From: Aliidiomarina maris
Lineage (GTDB): Bacteria > Pseudomonadota > Gammaproteobacteria > Enterobacterales > Alteromonadaceae
Reading direction: 5' to 3'
Assembly: GCF_003987335.1 (NCBI RefSeq)
Contig: NZ_PIPK01000008.1
Coordinates: 62,001-126,000 of the forward strand
DNA length: 64,000 nt
Positions 1 to 9,449 of this stretch are shown in pieces. The notes below the pieces were generated by a model, which did no database searches, was not told the DNA's origin, and was given only the letters and a program-made list of their open reading frames with translations. Within the stretch, counting starts at the first letter, position 1. The number at the start of each line of letters is the position of its first letter. A program made the position numbers and the translations under genes.

Positions 1-166
1 GCATGCATGCTGTCCTTTCAATAATTTGCGGCTAGGGGTAAGGTAAACTGCCCGCTGCCTGTGGTAAAGTCTTAACTGCTAAGTCATGCTGGACACTACA
101 CGACGTGCAGGGCAAAGTGTCTCAACGCAGGCCCGTGACGCAATCAAAAACAAGGACTTTATTTGC

Positions 167-3100
167 ATGTTAACCTCGGGGTTTATCGCCGCCCATAGCC
201 ACCGTTTAGAGCATTTAACTGACCTTGCGGTCAACTTAATGGCGCGTTATCCGCAGCCACCGCTGGCTGAGGATGTGCTGCTGGTGCAGTCAAATGGCAT
301 TGCGCAATGGCTCAAAATTCAGTTGGCTGAACATCAGGGCGTCGCTGCAATGCTGCGAGTGACACTGCCAGCTCGGTTTATGTGGCAGGCATACCGGGCA
401 GTATTAGGCGATGATATTCCACGCCAGTCACCCTACGACAAAGCGCGTCTACGCTGGCGCCTTATGCGCTTATTACCCGCTGCTTTCGATGACCCTGATT
501 TCGCCGCGCTAGCACGGTATACCCAAGACGACACAGACCAACGCAAGCTCTTTCAGTTGAGTGATAAACTCGCTGATTTATATGACCAGTACCAAGTGTA
601 TCGTGCACACTGGCTAGACGCGTGGGCTGCCGGTGACGATGTCATCATGCATCAAGGTTTCGAACAAACACTGGCACCAGAGCATAGATGGCAGGCTGCG
701 CTGTGGCGCAGAATAGTAGCTGATATTGGTGAACAGGCGATGACCAGTAACCGCGCGGCATTGCATCAAACCTTTTTAGCCCGCGCGCGCGCACTGACTG
801 AACGCCCTCACAACTTGCCAGCCCGGGTATTGGTATTTGGTATTTCGTCATTACCAAAGCAAAGCCTTGAGGTGCTGGACGCCTTAAAAGGGGTGTGCCA
901 AATCGTGTTGTGCGTGCACAACCCATGTCAATATCATTGGGCGGATATTATTGACGGGCGTGAGTTATTTAATCGCCAGCTTACCCCGCGCCAAGCATTA
1001 AAAAGTGACACTGCGGATACCCCAATGGACGCCCTTCACCTGCATGCGCACCCCTTATTGGCGTCATGGGGCAAACAGGGTCGTGACTACATTCGTTTAT
1101 TGGATGAGTTTGATGAAACCCGCAGTAAGCAGGCTGAATTTGCTGATCTTCGGTTTGATTTGTTTGACTCGCCGCCACCCGTGAACTTATTGCAACAATT
1201 ACAAGATGACATTTTGCACCTGCGGCCAGTGCACGAAACCCGCGATACCTGGGGCTGTGAATTGCAACAAGACGATCGCTCACTGAGTTTCCATCGCTGT
1301 CATAGTGCACAGCGTGAAGTGGAAGTGTTGCATGACCAGTTGCTGGCTGCGTTTGCCGCTGATCCGAGTTTGCAGCCCCGTGACGTCATTGTGATGGTGC
1401 CAGATATTGACCAGTATGCGGCGCATATTAGTGCCGTGTTTGGACGTTTGCAGCGTCACGACCCACGCTATATTCCGTTTACCATGGCGGATCAGGGCCA
1501 GCGCCACCGGCATCCAATTTTAATTGCCCTGGAAAGCATTCTAGCCGCCCCGCAACAACGCTTCACCCACAGCGACGTGTTCGATTTGTTACACGTGCCT
1601 GCGGTGGCACGACGCTTTCAGTTAAGCGCGCAACAAGTTGAACTGTTATTCGATTGGAGCGCTCAGGCAGGCGCGCGCTGGGGGCTACATCAACAGCAAC
1701 GGCAAAGCTTGGGTTTAGCCTATGGGTTTGACGACAACAGCTGGTTATTTGCATTAAAACGTATGCTCTATGGGTATGCAGTGGGCGACATTGATGCGCC
1801 GCCGTGGCAGCAGATTGAGCCTTTCACTGAAATCGCTGGGCTTGAGGCCCAAGCCGCTGGTAGTTTGGCAGCATTCCTGCAAAAGCTGGAAGACTACTGG
1901 CGTTTACTGTCAACACCAAAGCCGCTTAGCGCCTGGTATCCTTTGCTGCAGCAGTTACTCGATGATTTCTTTTACATGGACGCGAGCGTGCAGGATGCCG
2001 ACAGTTTCAATGATGAACAGGCCTTAATGGCGCGTTTGCTCGAAGGTTTAGACGTTTTGCTGGAAAGTGTTGATGAAGCCGGGTATGACGGTGATTTACG
2101 TTATAACATTGTGCAAGACGTATGGCTTGGTCAGGTAGATGAGAGTAATTTGAACCAGCGCTTTTTAGGTGGCAGCGTGAATTTTGCCACTTTAATGCCG
2201 ATGCGCGCGATCCCATTTCGGCATGTATGTTTGCTGGGTATGAATGATGGTGATTACCCAAGACATAGCCAAAAAAACGACTTTGATTTGATGCAAGGGC
2301 ATTATCAGCCGGGTGATCGTTCGCGCCGCGAGGATGACCGCTACCTGTTTCTTGAAGCCTTATTGTCAGCGCGCGAGCGCTTGTATATCAGTTGGGTGGG
2401 TATGAGCGCCCAGGACAATAGCGAATTACCACCTTCGGTGTTAGTGGGACAGTTGCAAGATCATATTCGTGCCGGTTGGCAAGCTGACGAGCCAACTGCT
2501 GATATGATTGAAAACTTGACCACCCGTCACCGCTTACAGCCCTTTGCACTCGATTATTTTAAGGCATCGTCGAATGCGCAAGGGCTATTTACCTATGCCA
2601 GCGAATGGCAAACCGTGCATGGGGTTCAAACCCCGCTACAGCACAGTATAGTTGCGCTGCCAGCGCTTACTCTTGAGTCGCCGTTGAGTTTGTATGACTT
2701 ACAATGGTTGCTGCGTGAACCCGCACGTTTGTTTGCTAATTATCGCCTTGGCGTGCGCTTGCAGGACTTGAGTGTCGCGAGTTTCGATGCCGAGCAGTTT
2801 GGCCTCGATGGCCTGGGGCAGTGGCAAATTCGTCAGGAATTGATTGAAGCGGTGATGCGTGCTCGGCCGCTGCACTTGGACGCGTGTCAAACGCTGATAC
2901 GCGAGCGTTTTGAGCGTATACGCAGGCGGGGAGAATTACCGTTGGGTTACGCGGCGCAAGCCATCGGCGCCCAGGTCAGTGAACGCATTGAAACGATGTT
3001 TTCACGCCTGAGCCCGTATTGGGGCAACCAATACTCGCCGCGCCAAGGTATTTTGGCCCAAGCGCAGGCGGCAGACTTTGAGGTCCAGTGCGAGCTAAGC

Positions 3101-3610
3101 CATTTGTTTCAGCCACTTTCGAATGATGCTGAAACTGTTCAGCTGGTGGTAAAAGTGAGTCAAGTGGCGCATGTCACATCGCGAAGCCAATGGGTAAAAC
3201 CTAAACACGCCATTGAGGCTTGGTTGCGGCATTTGCTGGCAACGGTGAGCTTGCCGCGACAACAAGTCACCACACAGCTAATCGGCGATGGCCAGCAAGT
3301 AACCTTTACCGCCATAGCGCCAGAGCAGGCGCAAGGGTGCTTAGATAACCTCGGTAAGTGGATGGCACAGGCTTTGTGCTCGCCGCTTGCTACGGCGATT
3401 GAGTTTGCTGGCGCTCAACACAAGCAAGGCGATGACTTTGATGTACAGTCGCAATTCGATACCTTGATTGAGCAACACCCATATCTGATGCGTTTTTATC
3501 CCCATGCTGACGCGCTTACAGAGGCTGGATTTGCCGCTACCACAGATGCGTTGTACCAGCCTTTCTTTGCTGCGCTGGCGCAAGCACAGATCCAGCGTTT
3601 AGACGCCTAA
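167..3610 (+). CDS. recC: Exodeoxyribonuclease V gamma subunit RecC
   Basis: RecC is the subunit of the RecBCD helicase-nuclease that splits the duplex and recognises Chi during double-strand-break repair. The 1147-residue product matches the family over its length: an early VQSNGIAQWL segment like the E. coli VQSTGMAQWL, then a KLFQLS block near residue 150 and a FGISSLP block near residue 250. I chose the ATG at 167 because an AAGGA lies about ten bases upstream and the protein then starts close to where E. coli RecC does. An in-frame ATG at 86 would add 27 residues that do not look like RecC. It is the first gene of recC-recB-recD, 14 bases before recB. E. coli has ptrA between recC and recB; it is absent here. 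Confidence 0.95.
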   Translation: MLTSGFIAAHSHRLEHLTDLAVNLMARYPQPPLAEDVLLVQSNGIAQWLKIQLAEHQGVAAMLRVTLPARFMWQAYRAVLGDDIPRQSPYDKARLRWRLMRLLPAAFDDPDFAALARYTQDDTDQRKLFQLSDKLADLYDQYQVYRAHWLDAWAAGDDVIMHQGFEQTLAPEHRWQAALWRRIVADIGEQAMTSNRAALHQTFLARARALTERPHNLPARVLVFGISSLPKQSLEVLDALKGVCQIVLCVHNPCQYHWADIIDGRELFNRQLTPRQALKSDTADTPMDALHLHAHPLLASWGKQGRDYIRLLDEFDETRSKQAEFADLRFDLFDSPPPVNLLQQLQDDILHLRPVHETRDTWGCELQQDDRSLSFHRCHSAQREVEVLHDQLLAAFAADPSLQPRDVIVMVPDIDQYAAHISAVFGRLQRHDPRYIPFTMADQGQRHRHPILIALESILAAPQQRFTHSDVFDLLHVPAVARRFQLSAQQVELLFDWSAQAGARWGLHQQQRQSLGLAYGFDDNSWLFALKRMLYGYAVGDIDAPPWQQIEPFTEIAGLEAQAAGSLAAFLQKLEDYWRLLSTPKPLSAWYPLLQQLLDDFFYMDASVQDADSFNDEQALMARLLEGLDVLLESVDEAGYDGDLRYNIVQDVWLGQVDESNLNQRFLGGSVNFATLMPMRAIPFRHVCLLGMNDGDYPRHSQKNDFDLMQGHYQPGDRSRREDDRYLFLEALLSARERLYISWVGMSAQDNSELPPSVLVGQLQDHIRAGWQADEPTADMIENLTTRHRLQPFALDYFKASSNAQGLFTYASEWQTVHGVQTPLQHSIVALPALTLESPLSLYDLQWLLREPARLFANYRLGVRLQDLSVASFDAEQFGLDGLGQWQIRQELIEAVMRARPLHLDACQTLIRERFERIRRRGELPLGYAAQAIGAQVSERIETMFSRLSPYWGNQYSPRQGILAQAQAADFEVQCELSHLFQPLSNDAETVQLVVKVSQVAHVTSRSQWVKPKHAIEAWLRHLLATVSLPRQQVTTQLIGDGQQVTFTAIAPEQAQGCLDNLGKWMAQALCSPLATAIEFAGAQHKQGDDFDVQSQFDTLIEQHPYLMRFYPHADALTEAGFAATTDALYQPFFAALAQAQIQRLDA

Positions 3611-3624
3611 GCCGAGGTTTCATT

Positions 3625-6600
3625 ATGCAATTATCCATGTTCCCTTCGTCTGATGAGCCTGCAGCCACAGCACCGGCAACCAGCCAAGGTTCTCAGCAAG
3701 AGCATGTGCTGCACAGCCCATTACAGTTGCCTTTAGACGGTAGTAATTTAATTGAGGCTAGTGCGGGCACTGGCAAGACGTATACCATTGCAGCGTTGTA
3801 CGTGCGGTTTATCTTGGCGCATATCGCGACCATTGAACGCCCCGCCTTACGTGAAAAGCCCTTACTGCCGCCCAATATTCTGGTGGTTACATTTACCAAA
3901 GCAGCTACCGCCGAGTTAAAAGATCGTATTCGCCAGCGCTTAGTGGAAGCTGCACAGTGGTTTCGCAGTGAGCCGGATAACGTGGCACAGGCAGACGAAT
4001 TTTTAACCCAGCTACGCAGCCAATATGATCCGCAGCTTTGGCCAAGCTGTGCCTATGCGTTGCAAGTGGCCAGTGAGTGGATGGATGAAGCCAGTGTCAA
4101 AACCATTCATAGTTGGTGCCAGAGTTTACTCAAAGAACATGCGTTTAGCAGTGGCACCTTATTTACCCAAGAATTAACCACTGAATTACAGCGCTTTCGT
4201 CAAGACGCTGGCCAAGATTACTGGCGTGAGCATGTCTATGCATTAGGGGCAGAGGCCTATAATGCGGTGCAGGCGGTAGCGTCTGGCCCCCTTGATTTAG
4301 TCCAGAAATGCTTGCCGTTGTGGCCGTTGGTCGGCAACAGTAAACCTGTCGCACTTGACATTGAAGCCCTTTGGTTACAGCAACAAGCATTGCATCTTGA
4401 ACGCATCGCTGCTCAGCAAAAACAATGGTTAATATGGCATGCCCAAATCCTTAATACGGTGGAGCAGGCGGACCAACAGGGTTTGTTATTGAATAAGCGC
4501 AAAGTGAGTCCAAATGCGACCAAACGTGCCCTCAGCGCCATCCAAGATTGGCTGGCCTTGAGCCCGGCAGAGGCGGCAATTGAGCCACCGAATATTACTG
4601 CCGCGATGTTGAGTAATTATAGCGTCCAAGGGTTTAGCGAGTTGGTTGATATGCCGGTTGAACATTTGCCTTGGTTGGGGCAATTGGAGACGTTGAAGCA
4701 AGTCACAAGTCAAGGCGCGAGCATTCGCGAGCCACTGCTGCGCCATGCGGCGCAATGGATTCGCCAGCGTTACTACGACGCTTTGCAACGCCACGCATTA
4801 ATGAGCTTTGATGACATTATTGCCCAGTGCCGCCATGCACTTGAGGGCAGCACAGGGGATATCTTGGCTGCCCAAGTACGCACTGATTACCCAATTGCGA
4901 TGGTGGATGAATTCCAAGACACCGACCCAGATCAATACGCCATTTTTAAGGCCATTTACCCGTTGCAAGCACAACAAACGGCTCAGAACGACAGTGCTAT
5001 TTTCTTAATTGGTGACCCCAAACAAGCCATTTACGCGTTTCGTGGTGCGGATATTTACACTTACCTGCAAGCCCGGCGGGACACCGAGGGGCGTCACTTC
5101 ACGTTGGCCAAGAATTTTCGTTCCAGCGCCAATATGGTCGCCGCTGCCAACGCTATTTTTCTGCCAGCAGAGCAACAGCGCGACAAGCGAGCGTTCTTAT
5201 TCAACCGCCCACAAGGTAACCAAGTGCCCTTTGTTGAGGTCGAAGCGCATGGTCAAAAAGCGCAATGGATAGTAAACGGCCAACCGCAACATCAGGCGTT
5301 AACCCTGTGGCAGCAACAGCACCCCGACGACCCAGGTAAGGTCTTGGGAAGCACTGAGTATGTGCAGCAACAGGCGCAATCCTGCGCCAGTTACATTGTT
5401 GAGCTGTTAACTGGGGCGCAACAGGGCGTCACAGGCTTCCAGCGCCCAGGGCAGCCGCTGCAACCTTTGCAGCGTGCTGATATCGCCATTCTGGTGAATA
5501 GCCGGCGTGAGGGGGCGCAGATGCAACGCGCGTTGCGTGAACGCGGGGTGGCGAGTGTGTATTTATCGGACCGCCAGTCGGTGTTTGAATCCTTGCTGGC
5601 ACCTGACGTGTTAAGAATTTTACTTGCGTGCGCGCACCCCGAGCAACGCCAAGTGCTGACGGATGCGTTGTATAGCCCGATACTGGCTATCAGCATTGAC
5701 GACTTAGCTGCGTTGCAACACGATGACGAAGCGTGGGACAAGCGCGTTGAGCAGTTTATGCAGTATGCAGATATTTGGCGTCGCCGTGGTGTGCTTGCGT
5801 TGATTCAGCGCTGGATTCATGACTTTGCGATCGCGGCGCGGCTGTTGGCAGCGCCAGGCGGCGAACGTGATATGACGGACTTACTTCACCTCGCTGAATT
5901 GTTACAGCAAGCCAGTACCCAACTTGATGGTGAGCAAGCTCTGCTCCGTTACCTGCGCGATAAAATTTATCAACCCAGCGATGAAGGTTCAGACGAACAA
6001 ACTGTACGTTTGGAAAGTGATTCAGAACTCGTTCAAATTGTCACCGTGCACAAGTCAAAAGGCCTTGAATATCCGCTGGTGTTCTTGCCATTTTCGAGTG
6101 TGAGTCGACCGCTCAATTCAAAGCAACCGATATTCAGTTATCATGATGAGCAGGGCGAACTATGTTATGCAACCGAGCTCACTGACACTGTGCAGGCGCA
6201 GGTTAACGAGGAGCGTCTGGGGGAAGAAATTCGCCGCTTGTATGTGGCTCTGACACGCGCAAAATACGCCACTTGGGCCAGCGTTGCCAGCGTGCGTCAT
6301 TGGCAGCACGGCGCATTTGCTTACTTAGCGAACGCTGAGCACAGCGATAGCGCAGAGCTGCCAGCCCAAGTTAGTGCCACTTGGGGGCAGTCGCAGCATG
6401 TAAGCATCGCTTCGCAGCCGCCAGCGAATGACGCCATGTGGCAAGCGCCGATTGACGATGTCGTGCTGGCAGGGGCGCGGCAGATGCCCGCTGGGCATCA
6501 GTTTAACCCTTGGTGGGTGGCTAGCTATTCAGCACTGCGTTACGGTTCATCGCGTACACCGCAAACCAGCCAAGAGGCAAACTTGTTCGATGACCATGAA

Positions 6601-7386
6601 ACTGATGACACGGTGACTCAGTACGATGATGCGCAGCGTCAAATTGGGCGTATTCACCACCTGCCGCGCGGTGCGCAGCCCGGAACCTTGTTGCACGGTA
6701 TCTTAGAAGACGCGGCGGCACATGGTTTTGCTGAAGTCGCTGCGCGTCCAGAGCTGGCTGAAGAATTAGTTGCAAAGCGCTGCCGTCACGGGGTTTGGCT
6801 CGATTTACAAGACGATATTCGCGCGTGGCTGTTAAGTTATCTCAGCACGCCGTTTGCGCTGCCTCAAGGCAATCTATGTCGCCTGAGCGACTTACAGGTG
6901 TATCAGCCGGAACCAGAATTTTGGTTAAGTATTCAGGCTCACTCGACGGTGCAACTGGATGCCTTAATTACCCAGTCTATTTTGCCTGACTTCCCCCGCC
7001 CGCCGTTGCAGCCGATGCAGTTGCAAGGCATGTTAAAGGGCTTTATCGATTTGCTGTTTGAGTACGAAGGGCGCTATTACGTCGCCGATTATAAGTCTAA
7101 TTATATTGGCGCGCGGGATGAGGATTATCAGCACACGCAGCTAACCGCTAAAATGCTTGGCAGTCGCTATGACGTCCAATACGCACTATATAGCCTTGCG
7201 CTGCATCGCTTATTGCAAGTGCGCTTGGGTGATGCATATTGTTTTGATAGCCATTTTGGCGGCATCGTGTATATGTTTATGCGTGGTCACCACGGCCCTT
7301 GTCAGGGCGTTTTTACCGATCGACCGCAACAAGCACTGCTGGATGATATGAGTGCATTAATGTTAAACCCTGGGCAGGAGGCTTAA
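3625..7386 (+). CDS. recB: Exodeoxyribonuclease V beta subunit RecB (helicase-nuclease)
   Basis: RecB is the 3'-5' SF1A helicase and only nuclease of RecBCD. The Walker A motif ASAGTGKT lies near residue 45, and VDEFQDTD (Walker B) and IGDPKQAIY follow in the helicase core. VTVHKSKGLEYP and YVALTRAK are later UvrD-type motifs. The C-terminal nuclease domain carries YVADYKSNYIG near residue 1153, matching the catalytic DYKSN of E. coli RecB. At 1253 residues it is slightly longer than the E. coli protein, and no motif is missing. A GAGG ribosome site lies just before the ATG. Its stop codon overlaps the recD start by one base (TAATG), so the two are probably translationally coupled. Confidence 0.96.
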   Translation: MQLSMFPSSDEPAATAPATSQGSQQEHVLHSPLQLPLDGSNLIEASAGTGKTYTIAALYVRFILAHIATIERPALREKPLLPPNILVVTFTKAATAELKDRIRQRLVEAAQWFRSEPDNVAQADEFLTQLRSQYDPQLWPSCAYALQVASEWMDEASVKTIHSWCQSLLKEHAFSSGTLFTQELTTELQRFRQDAGQDYWREHVYALGAEAYNAVQAVASGPLDLVQKCLPLWPLVGNSKPVALDIEALWLQQQALHLERIAAQQKQWLIWHAQILNTVEQADQQGLLLNKRKVSPNATKRALSAIQDWLALSPAEAAIEPPNITAAMLSNYSVQGFSELVDMPVEHLPWLGQLETLKQVTSQGASIREPLLRHAAQWIRQRYYDALQRHALMSFDDIIAQCRHALEGSTGDILAAQVRTDYPIAMVDEFQDTDPDQYAIFKAIYPLQAQQTAQNDSAIFLIGDPKQAIYAFRGADIYTYLQARRDTEGRHFTLAKNFRSSANMVAAANAIFLPAEQQRDKRAFLFNRPQGNQVPFVEVEAHGQKAQWIVNGQPQHQALTLWQQQHPDDPGKVLGSTEYVQQQAQSCASYIVELLTGAQQGVTGFQRPGQPLQPLQRADIAILVNSRREGAQMQRALRERGVASVYLSDRQSVFESLLAPDVLRILLACAHPEQRQVLTDALYSPILAISIDDLAALQHDDEAWDKRVEQFMQYADIWRRRGVLALIQRWIHDFAIAARLLAAPGGERDMTDLLHLAELLQQASTQLDGEQALLRYLRDKIYQPSDEGSDEQTVRLESDSELVQIVTVHKSKGLEYPLVFLPFSSVSRPLNSKQPIFSYHDEQGELCYATELTDTVQAQVNEERLGEEIRRLYVALTRAKYATWASVASVRHWQHGAFAYLANAEHSDSAELPAQVSATWGQSQHVSIASQPPANDAMWQAPIDDVVLAGARQMPAGHQFNPWWVASYSALRYGSSRTPQTSQEANLFDDHETDDTVTQYDDAQRQIGRIHHLPRGAQPGTLLHGILEDAAAHGFAEVAARPELAEELVAKRCRHGVWLDLQDDIRAWLLSYLSTPFALPQGNLCRLSDLQVYQPEPEFWLSIQAHSTVQLDALITQSILPDFPRPPLQPMQLQGMLKGFIDLLFEYEGRYYVADYKSNYIGARDEDYQHTQLTAKMLGSRYDVQYALYSLALHRLLQVRLGDAYCFDSHFGGIVYMFMRGHHGPCQGVFTDRPQQALLDDMSALMLNPGQEA

Positions 7387-9413
7387 TGCAAACACAGGCA
7401 CCATTGAGCGTATTGGATATCCTTGATGATTGGCAACAGCAGCGTGTGGTCAGTCATTTGGACGTTGCGCTGGCACGCATGTTAACAGAGTCCAACGAGA
7501 CTGCGGCTGAGCAGCAAGAGGCAGTCACCGAAGTAACTGCGCTACTAACGGCCGTATTATCTGCCTATGTCAGTCGCGGCCATGTCTGTTTAGTGCTGGC
7601 TGATGTGATGGCTGATCCTGAGTCTTTGCTGGGTATTGATAGCTATCAGGCGCGCCAATTGGCGGTTAGCCCTGGTGCAGTATTTAAGCGTTGGCAGTTG
7701 CCCGAAATCATTGCTTGGTTGCAACAGTCAACGGCAGTGGCGTGTGACCCAGAGCAAGATGACAAGGTCAGTTGCCCTTTGGTATTGACGCAAGGGACAC
7801 TTTATCTCACCCGCTTCTGGTATTACGAACAACGCATTCGCCAGCGCCTGCAACGGCGTATGCGTTCGGCGTTGCTTGCCACCGACAATGTGGCAGCCAT
7901 GGCTGAGCAATTAGACACTCTATTCGGCACAGTGCAAGCCGACTCGAAGGCAAAAGCAGATGTGGTGCCGTGGCAAAAGCTCGCGTGTGCGAATACCTTA
8001 CGTAGTCGATTTAGCGTGATTACCGGTGGCCCAGGGACTGGTAAAACCTATACCGTGGTGCGGTTACTTGCGATGCTCCATTTTTTAGCCAATCAAGCCG
8101 CTGATACGACGCAGGCTTTACGAGTGCGGCTTGCGGCACCGACTGGTAAAGCTGCTGCGCGGTTAAAAAGCTCGATTCAGGCAGCCTTGAGCGAATTGCA
8201 GCAAGACAGTGCGCTGGCGCACTGGCATCCCATTTTGGCCCAGATTGACAGTCACAGCTCAACTTTGCACCGTTTACTTGGCACCATTCCACAAAGCCGT
8301 AAATTTCGCCACCACGCCGCCAACCCATTGCGCCTTGACGTGCTGATTATCGACGAAGCAAGTATGGTGGATATTGAAATGATGGACGCTATTTTGGATG
8401 CGTTACCGAAGCATGCGCAGTTGATTCTGTTGGGTGACAAAGATCAGCTTGCCTCGGTTGAGGCCGGTGCGGTACTCGGGCAAATATGTGCTGGCGCTGA
8501 ACAAGGGCATTATCGCCAAGCTACCTTTGAATTTTTGCAAGCAAATAGCGCGGTGCCACTGGCCGCATCCTTGTATGACCCGCAAGGGCCTGAGCATTTG
8601 CAACATGTGGTGATGTTGCGCGAGAGTCGCCGGTTTGCAAGTGACAGTGGCATTGGCAAACTCGCCAGCGCAATCAACCAAGCCGATGGCGCAGAGGTTG
8701 CAAATTTATTAGGTAAAGATGCGCTAGCCCCAAGCTTTGCGGATTTGCACCTTTTACAGGGTGCACGGGATACGGATACTGAGCTTTGGCAGCAGTTCAA
8801 GGGACTTTGTCAACAGGGCTATCGCCCCTACTGGTCAGCACTGGATGCGCGCCCTGACGCAACCGCTAGCCAAGACGATATTGATGCTTGGGGGCTTCGC
8901 GTATTAAAAGCCTATGCAGGTTTTCAAATATTAAGCGCGGTACGGGATGGACCGTTTGGGGTCAGTGGCTTGAATCAGCAAGTGCAAGCGTGGTTACCCT
9001 CAATGCCGGAGCAAAGCACTTGGTACGAAGGACGCCCAGTGATGGTGAGCGCCAATGATTACAGCTTAAATTTGCGCAATGGTGATATTGGTATTGCATT
9101 GCGCTCTCCCCAGGATGAGACGTTAAGGGTTGTGTTTGAGGACAGTCAGGGACGCTTACGCTGGATTCTGCCCAGCCGACTGCGCCATGTCGAGACAGCT
9201 TTCGCAATGACCATCCATAAGTCGCAGGGGTCTGAATTTGGTCATGCGGTGGTGGTACTGCCGCCCAATGACAACCCTGTTTTATGTCGCGAGTTGATCT
9301 ACACCGGCGTGACACGTGCCGCCAACGAACTCACTTTGATGGTACCCTCATGGGCGGTGTTAGAGCAGTCAATCCAACGTGCTACATTGCGCACGGGACG
9401 CTTGTTTACCTAG
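7386..9413 (+). CDS. recD: Exodeoxyribonuclease V alpha subunit RecD
   Basis: RecD is the 5'-3' SF1B helicase motor of RecBCD. The Walker A motif GGPGTGKTYT lies near residue 214. LIIDEASMVD is the Walker B motif, and LLGDKDQLASVEAGAVLG is a motif III segment typical of RecD. The C terminus has TIHKSQGSEF and IYTGVTRA, the helicase V/VI motifs. The length of 675 residues is normal (E. coli 608). The start codon overlaps the recB stop by one base. The gene ends 36 bases before the nuclease-fusion gene on the same strand, with no terminator between, so read-through into that gene is likely. Confidence 0.96.
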   Translation: MQTQAPLSVLDILDDWQQQRVVSHLDVALARMLTESNETAAEQQEAVTEVTALLTAVLSAYVSRGHVCLVLADVMADPESLLGIDSYQARQLAVSPGAVFKRWQLPEIIAWLQQSTAVACDPEQDDKVSCPLVLTQGTLYLTRFWYYEQRIRQRLQRRMRSALLATDNVAAMAEQLDTLFGTVQADSKAKADVVPWQKLACANTLRSRFSVITGGPGTGKTYTVVRLLAMLHFLANQAADTTQALRVRLAAPTGKAAARLKSSIQAALSELQQDSALAHWHPILAQIDSHSSTLHRLLGTIPQSRKFRHHAANPLRLDVLIIDEASMVDIEMMDAILDALPKHAQLILLGDKDQLASVEAGAVLGQICAGAEQGHYRQATFEFLQANSAVPLAASLYDPQGPEHLQHVVMLRESRRFASDSGIGKLASAINQADGAEVANLLGKDALAPSFADLHLLQGARDTDTELWQQFKGLCQQGYRPYWSALDARPDATASQDDIDAWGLRVLKAYAGFQILSAVRDGPFGVSGLNQQVQAWLPSMPEQSTWYEGRPVMVSANDYSLNLRNGDIGIALRSPQDETLRVVFEDSQGRLRWILPSRLRHVETAFAMTIHKSQGSEFGHAVVVLPPNDNPVLCRELIYTGVTRAANELTLMVPSWAVLEQSIQRATLRTGRLFT

Positions 9414-9449
9414 CTATAATAGGCCGGAGTTAACGCGGTAGGAGTGGCC

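Noticed and set aside
86-166. Upstream extension of recC by 27 codons
   Set aside because: The extension is not RecC-like, and the ATG at 167 has a well-placed AAGGA site.
5009-5272. Overlapping plus-strand frames inside recB
   Set aside because: They are in another frame of a well-supported gene and have no family features.
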